Position numbers and translations under genes: made by a program | Notes under the pieces: generated by a model | The model's input: the letters and a program-made list of their open reading frames with translations, nothing else | What the model was told of the DNA's origin: nothing | Databases searched by the model: none | Part shown: in pieces, positions 47,482 through 58,155 of the stretch | Position numbering within the stretch: the first letter of the stretch is position 1 | Layout: every line of letters starts with the position of its first letter | Origin: Marinagarivorans sp. | Lineage (GTDB): Bacteria; Pseudomonadota; Gammaproteobacteria; Pseudomonadales; Cellvibrionaceae | Reading direction: 5' to 3' | Assembly: GCA_028281865.1 (NCBI GenBank) | Contig: JANQJB010000101.1 | Span: 1 to 62,768 of the forward strand | Length of the DNA: 62,768 bases

Positions 47482-48143
47482 TACATCGCCTCCTTCGGCT
47501 GGCGAGTATTGGCGGTAATCTTAAATTCTTCAGTTTCGACCTGGTCTTTCTTATAAGCACGAATGGCCCAGATAATTAAGCCAATTAAAAAGAACGCACT
47601 TGGCGGCGTTAACATCATACCGTTCGGCTCATACCAACCGCCGTCGTTAACGAGTTTTAATACTTCTACACCAAACAACTTACCAGAGCCAAATAATTCG
47701 CGAACAAAGGCGACCACCAGCAGCAATGCACTGTAACCTAAGCCATTACCGATACCGTCGAACAAACTCGGCAGTGGCGGATTCTTCATCGCAAATGCTT
47801 CCGCACGACCCATCACAATACAGTTTGTGATTATCAGACCGACAAATACTGAAAGCTGTTTACTTATATCGTAAGCAACGGCTTTTAATATCTCATCAAC
47901 CAAAATCACTAACGATGCGATAATTGTCATTTGCACGATAATACGAATATTGTTGGGAATTTGGTTGCGAATTATCGAAACAAATAAATTGGAAAATGCA
48001 CAGACCGCTGTCAACGCTATGCACATCACAACGGTGACTCTCAAACTCGTTGTCACTGCCAAGGCCGAGCAAATTCCAAGTATTTGCAGTGCAATTGGGT
48101 TGTTATCAAGAATGGGTTTTAGTAGCAGTTCTTTTACCTTCAT
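47481..48143 (-). CDS. nqrD: NqrD, Na+-NQR membrane subunit
   Basis: 220 residues, six membrane helices. [15 protein letters not shown] and [15 protein letters not shown] carry the paired cysteines of the membrane iron centre. Pairs with NqrE. Two bases separate it from nqrC. Confidence 0.97.
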   Translation of the reverse strand: MKVKELLLKPILDNNPIALQILGICSALAVTTSLRVTVVMCIALTAVCAFSNLFVSIIRNQIPNNIRIIVQMTIIASLVILVDEILKAVAYDISKQLSVFVGLIITNCIVMGRAEAFAMKNPPLPSLFDGIGNGLGYSALLLVVAFVRELFGSGKLFGVEVLKLVNDGGWYEPNGMMLTPPSAFFLIGLIIWAIRAYKKDQVETEEFKITANTRQPKEAM

Positions 48144-48145
48144 GT

Positions 48146-48919
48146 TTAGGCGCTCCCATTTTTGTAGTTAGTCAAAAACGGACCAAAACCGCTTTCACCT
48201 AACCAGAATTTTATTAAATTAGTTACACCGTTGCTGGTCAGCGTTGCACCAGAAAGGCCATCAATTTTGTGTTGTGCATCTGGCGTGCTTGCAAGCACCG
48301 AACCCTTTATCAGACGCAACACAACTTCACCCGAATCGTCGAAAACTTGTTTACCTGCAATTGAAGCTAGCCAGCGCGGGTTTTCCACTTCTCCACCGAG
48401 CCCCGGCGTTTCTTTGTGCTCGTAAAAACCCAAACCAACAACGGTATTTAAATCGCCTTTTAACGCAATAAAGCCGCGCAAAGTCGACCATAGGCCGTAA
48501 CCGCGAACAGGTAAAATCAAAACTTTCTCACCGTTTTCATCCGCCGCTATATAAACTTTGGCAAATTTTTCTAAACGGCCAATCTTGGCGATGTCTTTAT
48601 CGCGGCCCAGTGCATCACTGTTGGCAGAATCTTTTTCCAACGCTCGTTGTTCAAATGTTTCAACTTCAAAGGCATCGGAAAATGTTCCGCTTTCAAGCTC
48701 AACGATTTTAGATTGCACTTTGGAAAACTGCTCTTCGACACCAACTCCCTCTTGCAAAATATTTGCCGCCGCCAAAACATTGCGCTTAAAGTCTAGTGCT
48801 TTGTTCGCCTCCTGAGCCGGTCTTAACATCACCGCTGCCGAGGACACAACGATCGAACACACGATACACAGCGCTACTGCAACAGTAATGGTTTTTTGAA
48901 TCGTATCGTTATTAGCCAC
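48146..48919 (-). CDS. nqrC: NqrC, Na+-NQR flavoprotein subunit
   Basis: 257 residues from GTG 48919, with GGAGG seven bases upstream; this start lies inside the last codons of nqrB. One membrane helix at the N-terminus, periplasmic FMN domain with the flavinylation site [10 protein letters not shown] (FMN on the second Thr, attached by ApbE). Family length fits this start and not the longer frame. Confidence 0.96.
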   Translation of the reverse strand: MANNDTIQKTITVAVALCIVCSIVVSSAAVMLRPAQEANKALDFKRNVLAAANILQEGVGVEEQFSKVQSKIVELESGTFSDAFEVETFEQRALEKDSANSDALGRDKDIAKIGRLEKFAKVYIAADENGEKVLILPVRGYGLWSTLRGFIALKGDLNTVVGLGFYEHKETPGLGGEVENPRWLASIAGKQVFDDSGEVVLRLIKGSVLASTPDAQHKIDGLSGATLTSNGVTNLIKFWLGESGFGPFLTNYKNGSA

Positions 48920-50117
48920 GTGCCAACCTCCTTTTAACATTCGACTGAACCACAAAGTGGTCAATGAGCGGAGCAAATAAATTCGCAAACAAAATGGCTA
49001 GCATCATCCCTTCAGGATATGCAGGGTTTACGACACGAATCGTTACCACCATAAAGCCGATTAAACCGCCGTAAATCCATTTACCCACGTTGGTCATCGA
49101 TGCGGATACCGGGTCTGTGGCCATAAACATCATGCCAAACGCAAAACCACCCATTACCAAGTGCCAATGGAAAGGAATACCAAACATAGGGTTACTCGAT
49201 GGATCACCCGCCGCGTTGTATAGAAGTGTGGTCAGCACCATACCGATAAATACGCCTAACACAATTTGTTTGGATGCGATGCCCATAATCAGTAGCACTG
49301 CGCCACCTAACAAAATAGCCAGCGTTGAGGTCTCACCTACCGAGCCTTGCATATTGCCGAAAAATGCGTCCATCCAAGTCATCTGGCTTTCTAAGGCTTG
49401 CAAACCCTCTTGCGCGGCGATGGAAAGTGCGGTCGCACCAGTGTATCCATCTACCGCAGTCCATACAGAATCACCGGACATATAAGGCGCATAAGCAAAA
49501 AACAAAAATGCGCGGCCGGTCAGCGCTGGGTTAAGAAAATTCTTGCCGGTTCCACCAAAAATTTCTTTGCCTATCACCACACCAAAACTAATGCCCAATG
49601 CAGCAAGCCACAGCGGCAAAGTCGGTGGGCAAGTAAGCGAAAACAAGATTGAAGTAACAAAAAATCCCTCGTTAACTTCATGCCCGCGCTTCATCGCAAA
49701 CAGTACTTCCCAAAAGCCCCCGACGATAAATACCGTCATATAAATCGGAACAAAATAGACCGCACCGTAGATCATATTGTCCCAAATACTGCTGGGATCG
49801 TGGCCGGCGAATATGGAAATAATCGAGCCGCGCCAACCGGCAACTTCCGTGAGGCCCATCGCTTCCATAGCGGTATTGGCTTGAAAGCCGAGGTTGTACA
49901 TGCCGTAAAACATCGCCGGAAACGCACACAACCAAACGGTGATCATAATCCGCTTGAGGTCTATACCGTCGCGCACATGCGAAGTTGTTTTGGTAACATC
50001 GGACGGTCTGAAGAAAATCGTGTCCGCCGCTTCGTAAAGCGCATACCAACTTTCGTACTTGCCACCTTTGTGGAAATGAGGCTCTAGGTTTTCAAATATA
50101 TTGCGTAAGAACTTCAC
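48912..50117 (-). CDS. nqrB: NqrB, Na+-NQR membrane flavoprotein
   Basis: 401 residues from GTG. Ten or so membrane helices. The covalent FMN site is in [10 protein letters not shown]. It carries FMN and riboflavin and is the main Na+ path. Overlaps the nqrC start by 8 bp. Confidence 0.97.
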   Translation of the reverse strand: MKFLRNIFENLEPHFHKGGKYESWYALYEAADTIFFRPSDVTKTTSHVRDGIDLKRIMITVWLCAFPAMFYGMYNLGFQANTAMEAMGLTEVAGWRGSIISIFAGHDPSSIWDNMIYGAVYFVPIYMTVFIVGGFWEVLFAMKRGHEVNEGFFVTSILFSLTCPPTLPLWLAALGISFGVVIGKEIFGGTGKNFLNPALTGRAFLFFAYAPYMSGDSVWTAVDGYTGATALSIAAQEGLQALESQMTWMDAFFGNMQGSVGETSTLAILLGGAVLLIMGIASKQIVLGVFIGMVLTTLLYNAAGDPSSNPMFGIPFHWHLVMGGFAFGMMFMATDPVSASMTNVGKWIYGGLIGFMVVTIRVVNPAYPEGMMLAILFANLFAPLIDHFVVQSNVKRRLARG

Positions 50118-50121
50118 TGCT

Positions 50122-51468
50122 TTAACCCTCCACTTCTATTTGCGTCAATGCATCGCGGAGAATCGGGCCGTACTCGTATTTGCCTGGGCAAACAAATGTA
50201 CATAGTGCAAGATCCTCTTCATCCAACTCCAACGCGCCAAGCTTTTGCGCCATATCGGTATCGCCGACAATTAATGCGCGCAACAATTGGGTTGGGAGGA
50301 TGTCAAGAGGCATCACTCTCTCGTAGGACCCAACCGGAACCATCGCACGTTCACTTCCACCGGTAGTCGTTGAAAAACTGTATTCTTTTTTACCGAGAAT
50401 GCTCGAAATGTAGATCGGAAGTATTGAAAACAAATTAAAACCTGCACGCAAGTAATGCATAAACGGTCGATCGTTACCCTCAGCCAACACGCTCACTTGG
50501 TTGTTGTAGCGACCAAGATAAGCAACGGCACCTTGCGATGTGCGTCCCCCAAAGACAGAACCGGAAATGATTCGACTTTCACCTGTTTTCAGTTGCCCCG
50601 CCGTAAGCTCATCTAGATTAGCGCCCAGACGCGTACGAATTAAACGCGGCTCCTCCACCTGAGGTCCGGCCAGCGAAATTATTCTATCGACAGGAAGCTT
50701 ACCCGTTGCCAGCAATTCACCTACGGCAATCACATCTTGATACGAAATCGTCCACATGATTTTGGTTGAGCTACACGCGTCTAGCATATGAATATGCGTA
50801 CCGGAGTTTCCCGCTGGATGAACGCCACCAAATGACTCGAAGCGGACATTGTCGGGCGCAGCTCTAGCTTCGTCGGGGATTGAAGAAGCTGCTCCATGAC
50901 AAACATAAACTTTGCCCTCGGTTAATTTTGCAACGGCTTTTATACCTCTCGCAAAATGTGCCGCTTTATCAGCGATAATCACACCGGGGTCTGCGGCAAG
51001 TGGATTAGTATCAATCGCTTTTACAAAAATGGCGCGAGGCGCATCCGAAGCTGGTGCTGGCACTTTGCTGTAAGGACGCGTTCGCAGTGCGGTCCAAAGA
51101 CCAGACTGAACAAGCACATCGACAATCTCTTCACGCGACGCTTTTGCAGGGTCAAGCTTGGTAAATTCGACCGCTTCATCACCTTCGATATCAACCACAA
51201 TGGACTGAAAAACACGCTTAGCCCCGCGATTTATTGCTGCAACCGTTCCCGAGGCGGGAGAGGTGTAGATGACACCTTCCGTCTTTTTATCCGAAAAGAG
51301 CTGCTGTCCTGTTTTGACTTTATCGCCCACCTTGACCGCCATCGTCGGCTTCATGCCGTGGTAGTCGAAGCCAACCAGTGCGACGGATCGTACCTTAGGC
51401 CCCTCCTCTATGGTCTGGCGAGGTGAACCCGTAATGGGTAAATTCAATCCGCGACGGATTTTTCTCAT
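50122..51468 (-). CDS. nqrA: NqrA, Na+-NQR subunit A
   Basis: 448 residues, no membrane helix. Start [16 protein letters not shown], then [35 protein letters not shown], and the C-terminal [13 protein letters not shown]. It is the cytoplasmic subunit near the quinone site. First gene of the nqr operon; promoter expected in the 940 bp upstream. Confidence 0.97.
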   Translation of the reverse strand: MRKIRRGLNLPITGSPRQTIEEGPKVRSVALVGFDYHGMKPTMAVKVGDKVKTGQQLFSDKKTEGVIYTSPASGTVAAINRGAKRVFQSIVVDIEGDEAVEFTKLDPAKASREEIVDVLVQSGLWTALRTRPYSKVPAPASDAPRAIFVKAIDTNPLAADPGVIIADKAAHFARGIKAVAKLTEGKVYVCHGAASSIPDEARAAPDNVRFESFGGVHPAGNSGTHIHMLDACSSTKIMWTISYQDVIAVGELLATGKLPVDRIISLAGPQVEEPRLIRTRLGANLDELTAGQLKTGESRIISGSVFGGRTSQGAVAYLGRYNNQVSVLAEGNDRPFMHYLRAGFNLFSILPIYISSILGKKEYSFSTTTGGSERAMVPVGSYERVMPLDILPTQLLRALIVGDTDMAQKLGALELDEEDLALCTFVCPGKYEYGPILRDALTQIEVEG

Positions 51469-52038
51469 ATCACTCTGCCTAATAAATGTTAAAAATTGAA
51501 ACGGGTTACTGCCATCGTGACTAGGCTAGGACACGCTGCAGTTGTTATTGCCGCCGTGAGAGCGTGCAATACACATAATTTGGCCACTAAGCTCCGCCGC
51601 TGCTTTCACGCACACGAAACCGTTCGGGTTTGAAATTGGGACAACGGTGACTTTCACCATTAAGAATTAGGATCTCAGCGCAGCGATTAACATGTTCTAT
51701 ACATGCTTCGGCCAAGAATCCTAAACTGCAGCACGACGAATAGTTAAGTTACCAACCAATATGCATTTCAAATTTGCTTTTTTGGTCTTAATTGAACCTT
51801 GTCAGATTACTCGAAAGTTGCTGCAAGTTTAGACGAGCTTTTTACTACTCGCTCCATATCGAAGCGCTACCCCCAAAAAAATCGCCGTAATTATAGAGAT
51901 CTGGGGGGTATAACTCTAGGGGTGATTGGGAATTTATTTTTATATTAGCTTTTCAGAAATACTAATTACGCTTTGATTGGACTGGTTGAAAATCGCTCAA
52001 ACCTCTTATTCATCTATGGAACGCGAACGTGGCACTTA

Positions 52039-52151
52039 GCTTTGGGCCACCAGGTCCTTAATTTGGGATCGTAGCTGACAGGAAGTCAGCGACGAAGCCT
52101 ACACGGATGTACTCGCGGCGCTCCCAAATTAAGGACCTGGTGGTCTAAAGC
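52039..52151 (+). repeat. Hairpin element E (CANGGANG family)
   Basis: Outer stem of 30 pairs with two mismatches (52039-52068 with 52122-52151), 22 bp perfect. Inner hairpin GCTGAC/GTCAGC with AGGA loop, then CCTACACGGATGTA carrying CACGGATG (52102-52109). Upstream of mfd, in sense with it. Confidence 0.93.
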
Positions 52152-52216
52152 GAGCCCGAAAAGAAGTTTTTATCTATAAAACGTTCACTAACAAAAGGTA
52201 TGCTGGCGACCCCGTC

Positions 52217-52321
52217 GCAGCACGTCCGGTAAGCCTTTTAAAACCACATAAACCCATCCATGGGGCTGCCTCACTTCTGTCCCTGAAGTGAGGCTTTTAA
52301 AAGGCTTACCGGACGCACTGC
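52217..52321 (-). repeat. Hairpin element F (CANGGANG family)
   Basis: Outer stem of 27 pairs with two mismatches (52217-52243 with 52295-52321), 20 bp perfect. On the minus strand: inner hairpin GCCTCACTTC/GAAGTGAGGC with AGGGACA loop (an ANGGA motif), then CCCA-TGGA-TGGG carrying CATGGATG (52255-52262). Inverse orientation to its neighbour E, 65 bp away. Confidence 0.93.
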
Positions 52322-52406
52322 TTACATCGCGCGTAATTCGAGAACATTCACTGTTTAACTCATGTAAAATGCGCGGCCCAATTTAGTCTATTTACAAGAT
52401 TTACAC

Positions 52407-55400
52407 ATGACCGAAGTATCCGGCCAATTGCTAGCCTCCCCTCTTTCACCGCCACTGCCAAAGCGCGCTGGCGATCGAATCCAGTGGGGGAGCTTGAAAG
52501 GCAGCAGCGCGAACCTTGCTATTGCAGAGGCTGTTTACAAGACGGCATCCGACACGCTTATTTTGGTCGAAAACCTCGCGCAGGCCGAACGCCTAGAGCA
52601 GGACATACAGTTTTTCCTGAAGGGGCGTAGCGATATCCCAAGTATTTTTCATTTTGCCGATTGGGAGACGCTACCCTACGACAGCTTTTCGCCCCATCAA
52701 AGCATCATCTCTGAGCGCATGCGCGGCTTGTATCAACTGGCACTAGGGGAGAGATGTGTCGTAATTGCAGCAGCTTCAACCTTGATGCACAAGCTCGCAC
52801 CACCCGATTACGTGCTCGGGAACAGCCTGGTTTTAGATAAAGGTGCAAAATTTAATTTTCAACGATTCGGCGAACGGCTTGTGGCGGCCGGTTACACAAA
52901 AGTCGACACCGTCTACCAACACGGAGAGTTCGCTGTCCGAGGATCGTTAATGGATGTGTTTCCCATGGGCAGCGACAACGCTTTTCGCATCGAGCTTTTC
53001 GATGATGAGGTCGAAACGTTACGCGCCTTTGACGCGGAAACTCAACGCACGGTGGAACATGTCGAGAGCGTTGAAATACTGCCGGCAAAGGAATGCCCAA
53101 TCGACGACAAAAGCGTTGCTCAATTTAAAAACCGCTGGCACGAGCTGTTCGATGTCGATCATCGCGCCTGCCCAATTTATCTTGACGTTGCTGATAAAAT
53201 TTCCCCGGCCGGTATCGAATATTTTCTGCCGTTATTTTTCGAAAAAACTGCCACACTTTTTGATTACTTGCCTTCGGACTCAACCACAATTGTGGTCGGC
53301 GACTTGGAAACCGCCGTCAATCATTTTTGGCAAGAAGCCAACAATCGCTACGAAAGCCGAAAAGGGGATTTGCAGCGTCCCATCCTTGATCCGCAATTAA
53401 TGTTTACTCCAGTAAACACAATGTTTGCTGAGCTTAAGGGCTTCTCCAGAATTACGCTGTGCGACGGATCTTTGGACGAAAAGCAAGGTAACCATAATTT
53501 TGATACGCAGCAACCGGCCAATTTTTCTATCGACGCGAAGGCCAAGCAACCGTTGCATTTGCTCGATGATTATCTCTGCTCAAGCGCCAATCGCGTGCTG
53601 TTTTGTGCAGAGAGCCAAGGCAGAAAAGAGATACTACTCGAACAACTAAAACAAATCGGCGTTATACCCGACCCAGTAGAGGGTTTTGCACATTTTTGCT
53701 CCGAACAAACAATTAAGTTCGGCGTTATTGTCGCGAGCCTCGAACTCGGCTTAAATCTTGAGACGGAAAATATAATTCTCATCGCCGAGTCGCAACTTTA
53801 CGGCCAGCGAGTCCAACAGCGTCGTCGCCGCAAAGCAAGTAACGATCAACAGCAAGACCTCATTATTAAGAATTTAACGGAACTCAAGGTCGGCGCTCCG
53901 GTCGTCCATCTTGATCACGGTGTCGGTCGATACAAAGGCTTGCAATCGCTAGAGGTTGATAAGCAAACGGAAGAATTCTTACTTCTCGAATACGCCGAAA
54001 ACGCAAAGCTTTATGTTCCGGTAGGAAATCTTCACGTCATCAGCCGTTATTCCGGCGCAGACGAGGATCACGCGCCGTTACATCGGCTGGGCAGTGAGCA
54101 ATGGAGCACAGCAAAACGCAAAGCAGCGGAAAAAATTCGCGATGTCGCCGCTGAACTACTCGAAATTTATGCCCAACGTGAAGCGCGTGCGGGAACAGTT
54201 TTCGATTGCCCCGTCGAAGCGTATCAACAATTCTCTGCCGGTTTCCCGTTCGAAGAAACACCCGACCAGCAAAATGCAATAGCTGCTGTGCGAGCTGATA
54301 TGCTGTCAACTCAACCAATGGATAGACTTGTCTGCGGCGACGTCGGCTTTGGTAAAACTGAAGTGGCCATGCGTGCAGCCTTTATTGCGGTGCAAAATGA
54401 TAAGCAAGTTGTAGTACTTGTACCCACTACACTACTCGCCCAACAACACGCTGAAAATTTTCAGGACCGCTTTGCCGAGTGGCCAATCAATGTCGCAGTC
54501 CTCTCCCGTTTCAAGACCGGCAAAGAAACGCAAGAAATCCAGCAAAAAGTGGAAAACGGGCAAATCGATATCTTAATTGGCACACATAAACTACTGCAAA
54601 AAAATATGAAATACCCGCGCCTAGGCCTCCTCATTATTGATGAGGAGCACCGCTTTGGCGTGAGACAGAAAGAAACGATAAAAGCGCTGCGCTCCGAGGT
54701 CGATATTCTCACGATGACAGCCACGCCAATCCCACGAACCTTAAATATGGCCATGAACGGGATTCGCGACCTATCGATTATTGCTACACCTCCAGCCAAA
54801 CGCCTGTCCATCAAAACCTTTGTTCGTGAAAGCGACCCCAATTTGATAAAGGAAGCCGTACTGCGAGAAGTTTTGCGCGGTGGGCAAGTTTACTTCCTGC
54901 ATAACGAAGTACAGACTATCGAGAAAACCGCACGAGACTTAGCTGAATTAATTCCAGAAGCCCGCATTCAAATCGGGCACGGACAAATGCGTGAGAGAGA
55001 ATTAGAAGCTGTGATGTCGGATTTTTACCACAAGCGTTTTAATGTTTTGGTGTGCACAACCATAGTTGAAACCGGCATTGATGTTCCAAGCGCAAACACG
55101 ATTATCATCGAACGAGCGGATAAATTTGGCTTGGCCCAATTACACCAACTGCGCGGGCGCGTCGGGCGTTCGCATCACCAGGCTTACGCTTACCTGTTGA
55201 CGCCCCCTCCCAAAACCATGACAAGCGATGCTCACAAGCGCTTGGAAGCCATTAGCGAAGCACAGGATCTGGGCGCCGGTTTTACACTCGCGTCGCACGA
55301 TTTGGAAATTCGCGGTGCCGGGGAGCTACTCGGCGACGAGCAAAGCGGGCAGATGCAAGCCATCGGTTTTTCACTTTATATGGATATGCTCGACCGCGCT

Positions 55401-55889
55401 GTCGAGGCGATAAAAAAAGGCAAGGAAATCGACCTGGAAAAGCCTGTACAGAGCCATACGGAAGTCAATCTGCGAATTCCAGCACTGATCCCCGAAGACT
55501 ATCTGCCCGATGTCCAAAGCCGTTTAATCCTTTATAAACGGCTATCAAGTGTCCAATCGGAAGATGAGCTGGACGAATTAAAAGTTGAAATGATTGACCG
55601 TTTTGGCCCGCTGCCAGACCCAATAAATAACCTGATTCGGCTTGCTCGAATAAAGCTGTCGGCCGAACCCTTGGGCATCGTCAAAATAGAGGCCAACAAG
55701 CAAAGCGGCGTTATTGAATTTGGCAACAATATTAATGTCGATGCAATGAAGATTATTAAACTCATTCAATCCAAACCAGACCGCTATCGCCCCGACGGCG
55801 AAACAAAGCTTAAATTTTTCACTAAAATGGAAGGCGCGGAACAGAGAATTAATGAAGTACAGCGCTTGCTTGCCACATTAAAAAACTAG
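52407..55889 (+). CDS. mfd: Mfd, transcription-repair coupling factor
   Basis: 1160 residues, full length. UvrB-like N-terminus (LVENLAQAERLEQDI), RNA-polymerase-interacting domain (VVHLDHGVGRYKGL), helicase with Walker A VCGDVGFGKTEVAMRAA, DEEH in LLIIDEEHRFGV, TATPIPRTL, and LRGRVGRSHHQAYAYLL, then the TRCF C-terminal domain. It removes stalled polymerase and recruits UvrA. Confidence 0.97.
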   Translation: MTEVSGQLLASPLSPPLPKRAGDRIQWGSLKGSSANLAIAEAVYKTASDTLILVENLAQAERLEQDIQFFLKGRSDIPSIFHFADWETLPYDSFSPHQSIISERMRGLYQLALGERCVVIAAASTLMHKLAPPDYVLGNSLVLDKGAKFNFQRFGERLVAAGYTKVDTVYQHGEFAVRGSLMDVFPMGSDNAFRIELFDDEVETLRAFDAETQRTVEHVESVEILPAKECPIDDKSVAQFKNRWHELFDVDHRACPIYLDVADKISPAGIEYFLPLFFEKTATLFDYLPSDSTTIVVGDLETAVNHFWQEANNRYESRKGDLQRPILDPQLMFTPVNTMFAELKGFSRITLCDGSLDEKQGNHNFDTQQPANFSIDAKAKQPLHLLDDYLCSSANRVLFCAESQGRKEILLEQLKQIGVIPDPVEGFAHFCSEQTIKFGVIVASLELGLNLETENIILIAESQLYGQRVQQRRRRKASNDQQQDLIIKNLTELKVGAPVVHLDHGVGRYKGLQSLEVDKQTEEFLLLEYAENAKLYVPVGNLHVISRYSGADEDHAPLHRLGSEQWSTAKRKAAEKIRDVAAELLEIYAQREARAGTVFDCPVEAYQQFSAGFPFEETPDQQNAIAAVRADMLSTQPMDRLVCGDVGFGKTEVAMRAAFIAVQNDKQVVVLVPTTLLAQQHAENFQDRFAEWPINVAVLSRFKTGKETQEIQQKVENGQIDILIGTHKLLQKNMKYPRLGLLIIDEEHRFGVRQKETIKALRSEVDILTMTATPIPRTLNMAMNGIRDLSIIATPPAKRLSIKTFVRESDPNLIKEAVLREVLRGGQVYFLHNEVQTIEKTARDLAELIPEARIQIGHGQMRERELEAVMSDFYHKRFNVLVCTTIVETGIDVPSANTIIIERADKFGLAQLHQLRGRVGRSHHQAYAYLLTPPPKTMTSDAHKRLEAISEAQDLGAGFTLASHDLEIRGAGELLGDEQSGQMQAIGFSLYMDMLDRAVEAIKKGKEIDLEKPVQSHTEVNLRIPALIPEDYLPDVQSRLILYKRLSSVQSEDELDELKVEMIDRFGPLPDPINNLIRLARIKLSAEPLGIVKIEANKQSGVIEFGNNINVDAMKIIKLIQSKPDRYRPDGETKLKFFTKMEGAEQRINEVQRLLATLKN

Positions 55890-55994
55890 GGCCTTCTATT
55901 TGCGCGTGGACAAACTCGATAAAGCAAAATTGGTCGACAAAGTACATTTACTATGAGAGATTCATTGGCATTATTCAGAGGAGCCCCAGCAACA

Positions 55995-57215
55995 TTGAAG
56001 AACTTCAGACTCAAAATGCTTAAACCTGTAATGTTAGCTATAACTAGCTTAACAGTATTTTGTAGCTCAAGTAGCTTCGCGCAGGACGCTGAGCAGCCCG
56101 TAGAAGAAAAACGCTATAAAGTCGAGTTGATACTGTTCGAACGCCTTTTACGCGCAGATGACTTTGATCAAGAAGTTTGGCGCAACAATTTCAAGCTCTC
56201 TTACCCCGCCGCTACCAAACGGCTTATCGACCCCAAGACCCAGAACGCCAAACTTGAGCAACTTGAGCGACTCAAGCAAGAGAAGGCAGAACTGAGGGAC
56301 CGTTTAAATAGTTTTTCGGAAGAGAATTGGCCGACAACGGAAGAGGAACTACAAGCGGCAGAGAGCCCGGAAACTGGTACCGACGGTGAAACTAAAAGCG
56401 ATAGCAATACAACTGGAATAACAGGTGACGAACCGCTCGCATCCTCATCGGAAACTGGCTTAGAACCAGACGCAAATGATGATGAAAATAGCAATTCCGG
56501 CGCACAGGAAGAGCCAAAGGTTCCAGCATTTACACTGCTTGGAAACGAGGCGCTTTCATTAGTGGTTCAGAAGGAGGCCATCGACGAACAAGACAATATG
56601 CGCGTGCTGTTCCACCAGGCGTGGGAGCAGCCTTTGGTGGATTCCGCTTCATCACCATCAATTGTCATCGCCGCTGGGGATAAATTCGGTGAGCACTTCG
56701 AGCTCGAAGGCACAATTAAACTCAGTGTTGCGCGCTATTTACACCTTGAAGCTAATCTCTGGTTAACAAGCTTTGAACCAAATTTTGGTCAAGACCTAGA
56801 GTTTTGGCCCGAATTACCTGAAATTCCGCTGGACCCGCTAGACAGAATCTTGCAATTAGAAATTGACGCGAGTGCCGCACAACAAATCAATGAAGAAAAA
56901 CCAAACTTGCATTTCAATGAGCATGAGCAAGCTGTTTTTTCCACGGTACAACCCGACCAATCTGAATATTCTACCGAATTACCAAAACTTGATTTCCATC
57001 TACTAAATGATAACCAGGAAAACGCTCTTTACTCGGCGATTACGAGTGATAAAACCGATAAACCGTATCTTATTAAAGAGATTATAGTGATGGAGCAACG
57101 ACGCCGAATGCGAAGTAAAGAAATTCACTATTTGGACCACCCTAGGATTGGCCTTGTTATCAGGCTAGAACCTGTGATATCAAAACCTGAAGAAAACGGC
57201 ATAACCGGCTTTTAG
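55995..57215 (+). CDS. csiV: CsiV family protein
   Basis: 406 residues if TTG 55995 is used (AGAGGAG eleven bases upstream); ATG 55953 or ATG 56016 are alternatives. Signal peptide (VMLAITSLTVFCSSSSFAQ). The block RYKVELILFER at the mature start, an acidic low-complexity linker (about 95-170), and the end MRSKEIHYLDHPRIGLVIRL are the CsiV pattern. CsiV is a periplasmic protein described in Vibrio as activating the synthase PBP1a-LpoA pair. It follows mfd as in pseudomonads. Confidence 0.85.
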   Translation: MKNFRLKMLKPVMLAITSLTVFCSSSSFAQDAEQPVEEKRYKVELILFERLLRADDFDQEVWRNNFKLSYPAATKRLIDPKTQNAKLEQLERLKQEKAELRDRLNSFSEENWPTTEEELQAAESPETGTDGETKSDSNTTGITGDEPLASSSETGLEPDANDDENSNSGAQEEPKVPAFTLLGNEALSLVVQKEAIDEQDNMRVLFHQAWEQPLVDSASSPSIVIAAGDKFGEHFELEGTIKLSVARYLHLEANLWLTSFEPNFGQDLEFWPELPEIPLDPLDRILQLEIDASAAQQINEEKPNLHFNEHEQAVFSTVQPDQSEYSTELPKLDFHLLNDNQENALYSAITSDKTDKPYLIKEIIVMEQRRRMRSKEIHYLDHPRIGLVIRLEPVISKPEENGITGF

Positions 57216-57260
57216 ATTGGCGGTTTTAGAAGACAATAGCTGTAATAAGCTTCTAAACAC

Positions 57261-57291
57261 AAAAAAGCCGCTTGTAATAAGCGGCTTTTTT
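57261..57291. terminator. Bidirectional terminator between csiV and the cold-shock gene
   Basis: AAAAAAGCCGCTT/AAGCGGCTTTTTT stem with a short GTAAT loop, A-run and T-run on either side. Serves both convergent genes. Confidence 0.92.
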
Positions 57292-57351
57292 GGTTTTTCA
57301 GCTATTAAGCGCTATGAAATTTAAATTAAATCAAGACGCTTATATAACACT

Positions 57352-57564
57352 TCAAACACACATAACATCGTCTGCTTGTAAACCTTTTTCACCCTCCAGC
57401 AATTCGAACTCTACTTGTTGCCCCTCTGCTAAAGAACGGTAACCCTCCCCTCGAATATTGCGGTAATGAACAAAGATATCATCACTTTCGCTACCCTCTG
57501 TAATAAAGCCATAGCCCCTTGCATTGTTGAACCACTTTACAGTGCCCTGTCGACGTTCAGCCAT
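57352..57564 (-). CDS. Cold-shock domain protein
   Basis: 70 residues from ATG 57564 (MAERRQGTVKWF), with GAGG upstream; five earlier codons are open but unlikely. Single OB fold with RNP1 ARGYGFITE and RNP2 DIFVHY. RNA/DNA chaperone. Standalone, typical of many csp genes. Confidence 0.94.
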   Translation of the reverse strand: MAERRQGTVKWFNNARGYGFITEGSESDDIFVHYRNIRGEGYRSLAEGQQVEFELLEGEKGLQADDVMCV

Positions 57565-58155
57565 GTTAAACCTCGTCACTTATAATTAACTCTAAGAAAA
57601 ACCAACTCACTAATGTGTACTACTCTCCGCAAATACGAATTACTACTTAAAACTCATACCCGTATTCAGGAACCACCACACCGGTGCACCTCGAAAACTT
57701 GCTCGTACCGTATATTTTGTAGACAACAGGCTTAAAGCAAATTTGCTACGCGATCCGGAACCCCCGTTTCTTTCATAGCTGAGCAGACCATATTGAAAAA
57801 TTAGGCCAATGTCTAGCGATTAAAATCACGTTTCGTGAATCTAAGTGCCATAATTTTGTCTTACACAACCATCTGTGAACCAGTTATAAAAACAATGCCA
57901 ATTTTAATTAATTCAAACAATTGTCTAATACTTTTTTACTGGTTTTCAAAGTAATTAAATCAAACAGTTGTTAGAGAGTTTATTTTATGACCTGATGTAG
58001 GAAACTACGCCAAAAAAAATTGGTTAAAGAAATTTAATACTTTTTCTTCCTAGCGAAAAAATTGAACGCACTAAGTTTTCGCTAGGCCAAATAAGTAAAA
58101 TGCAGCACAGACGTCAGCTACGGTCTAAAAACTTGACCCCTGCTTCAAATCCCCT
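57565..58155. other. Intergenic region, no gene seen
   Basis: About 590 bp, AT-rich. It should contain the csp promoter and long leader (reading left) and the promoter of the wzi-like gene (reading right). No repeat or RNA recognised. Confidence 0.55.

Larger units (their letters stand above)
51469..52406. other. 940-bp intergenic region with hairpin elements E and F
   Basis: No gene found. The left 550 bp, next to nqrA, shows nothing recognised beyond a possible promoter zone. The right 370 bp holds elements E and F back to back. mfd begins at 52407 without a clear ribosome site. Confidence 0.65.

Noticed and set aside
40614-52321. Hairpin elements as integron attC sites
   Set aside because: attC sites need RYYYAAC/GTTRRRY ends and cassettes in series with an integrase. 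These ends do not match, orientations are mixed, and no integrase is in the window.
35883-52321. Hairpin elements as ordinary MITEs
   Set aside because: Arms differ in sequence between copies, there are no shared terminal repeats, and I see no target duplications. A more unusual mobile element is not excluded.
57646-58150. Remnant gene upstream of the Wzi gene
   Set aside because: Stops in every frame and no residual motif; treated as leader and promoter DNA.
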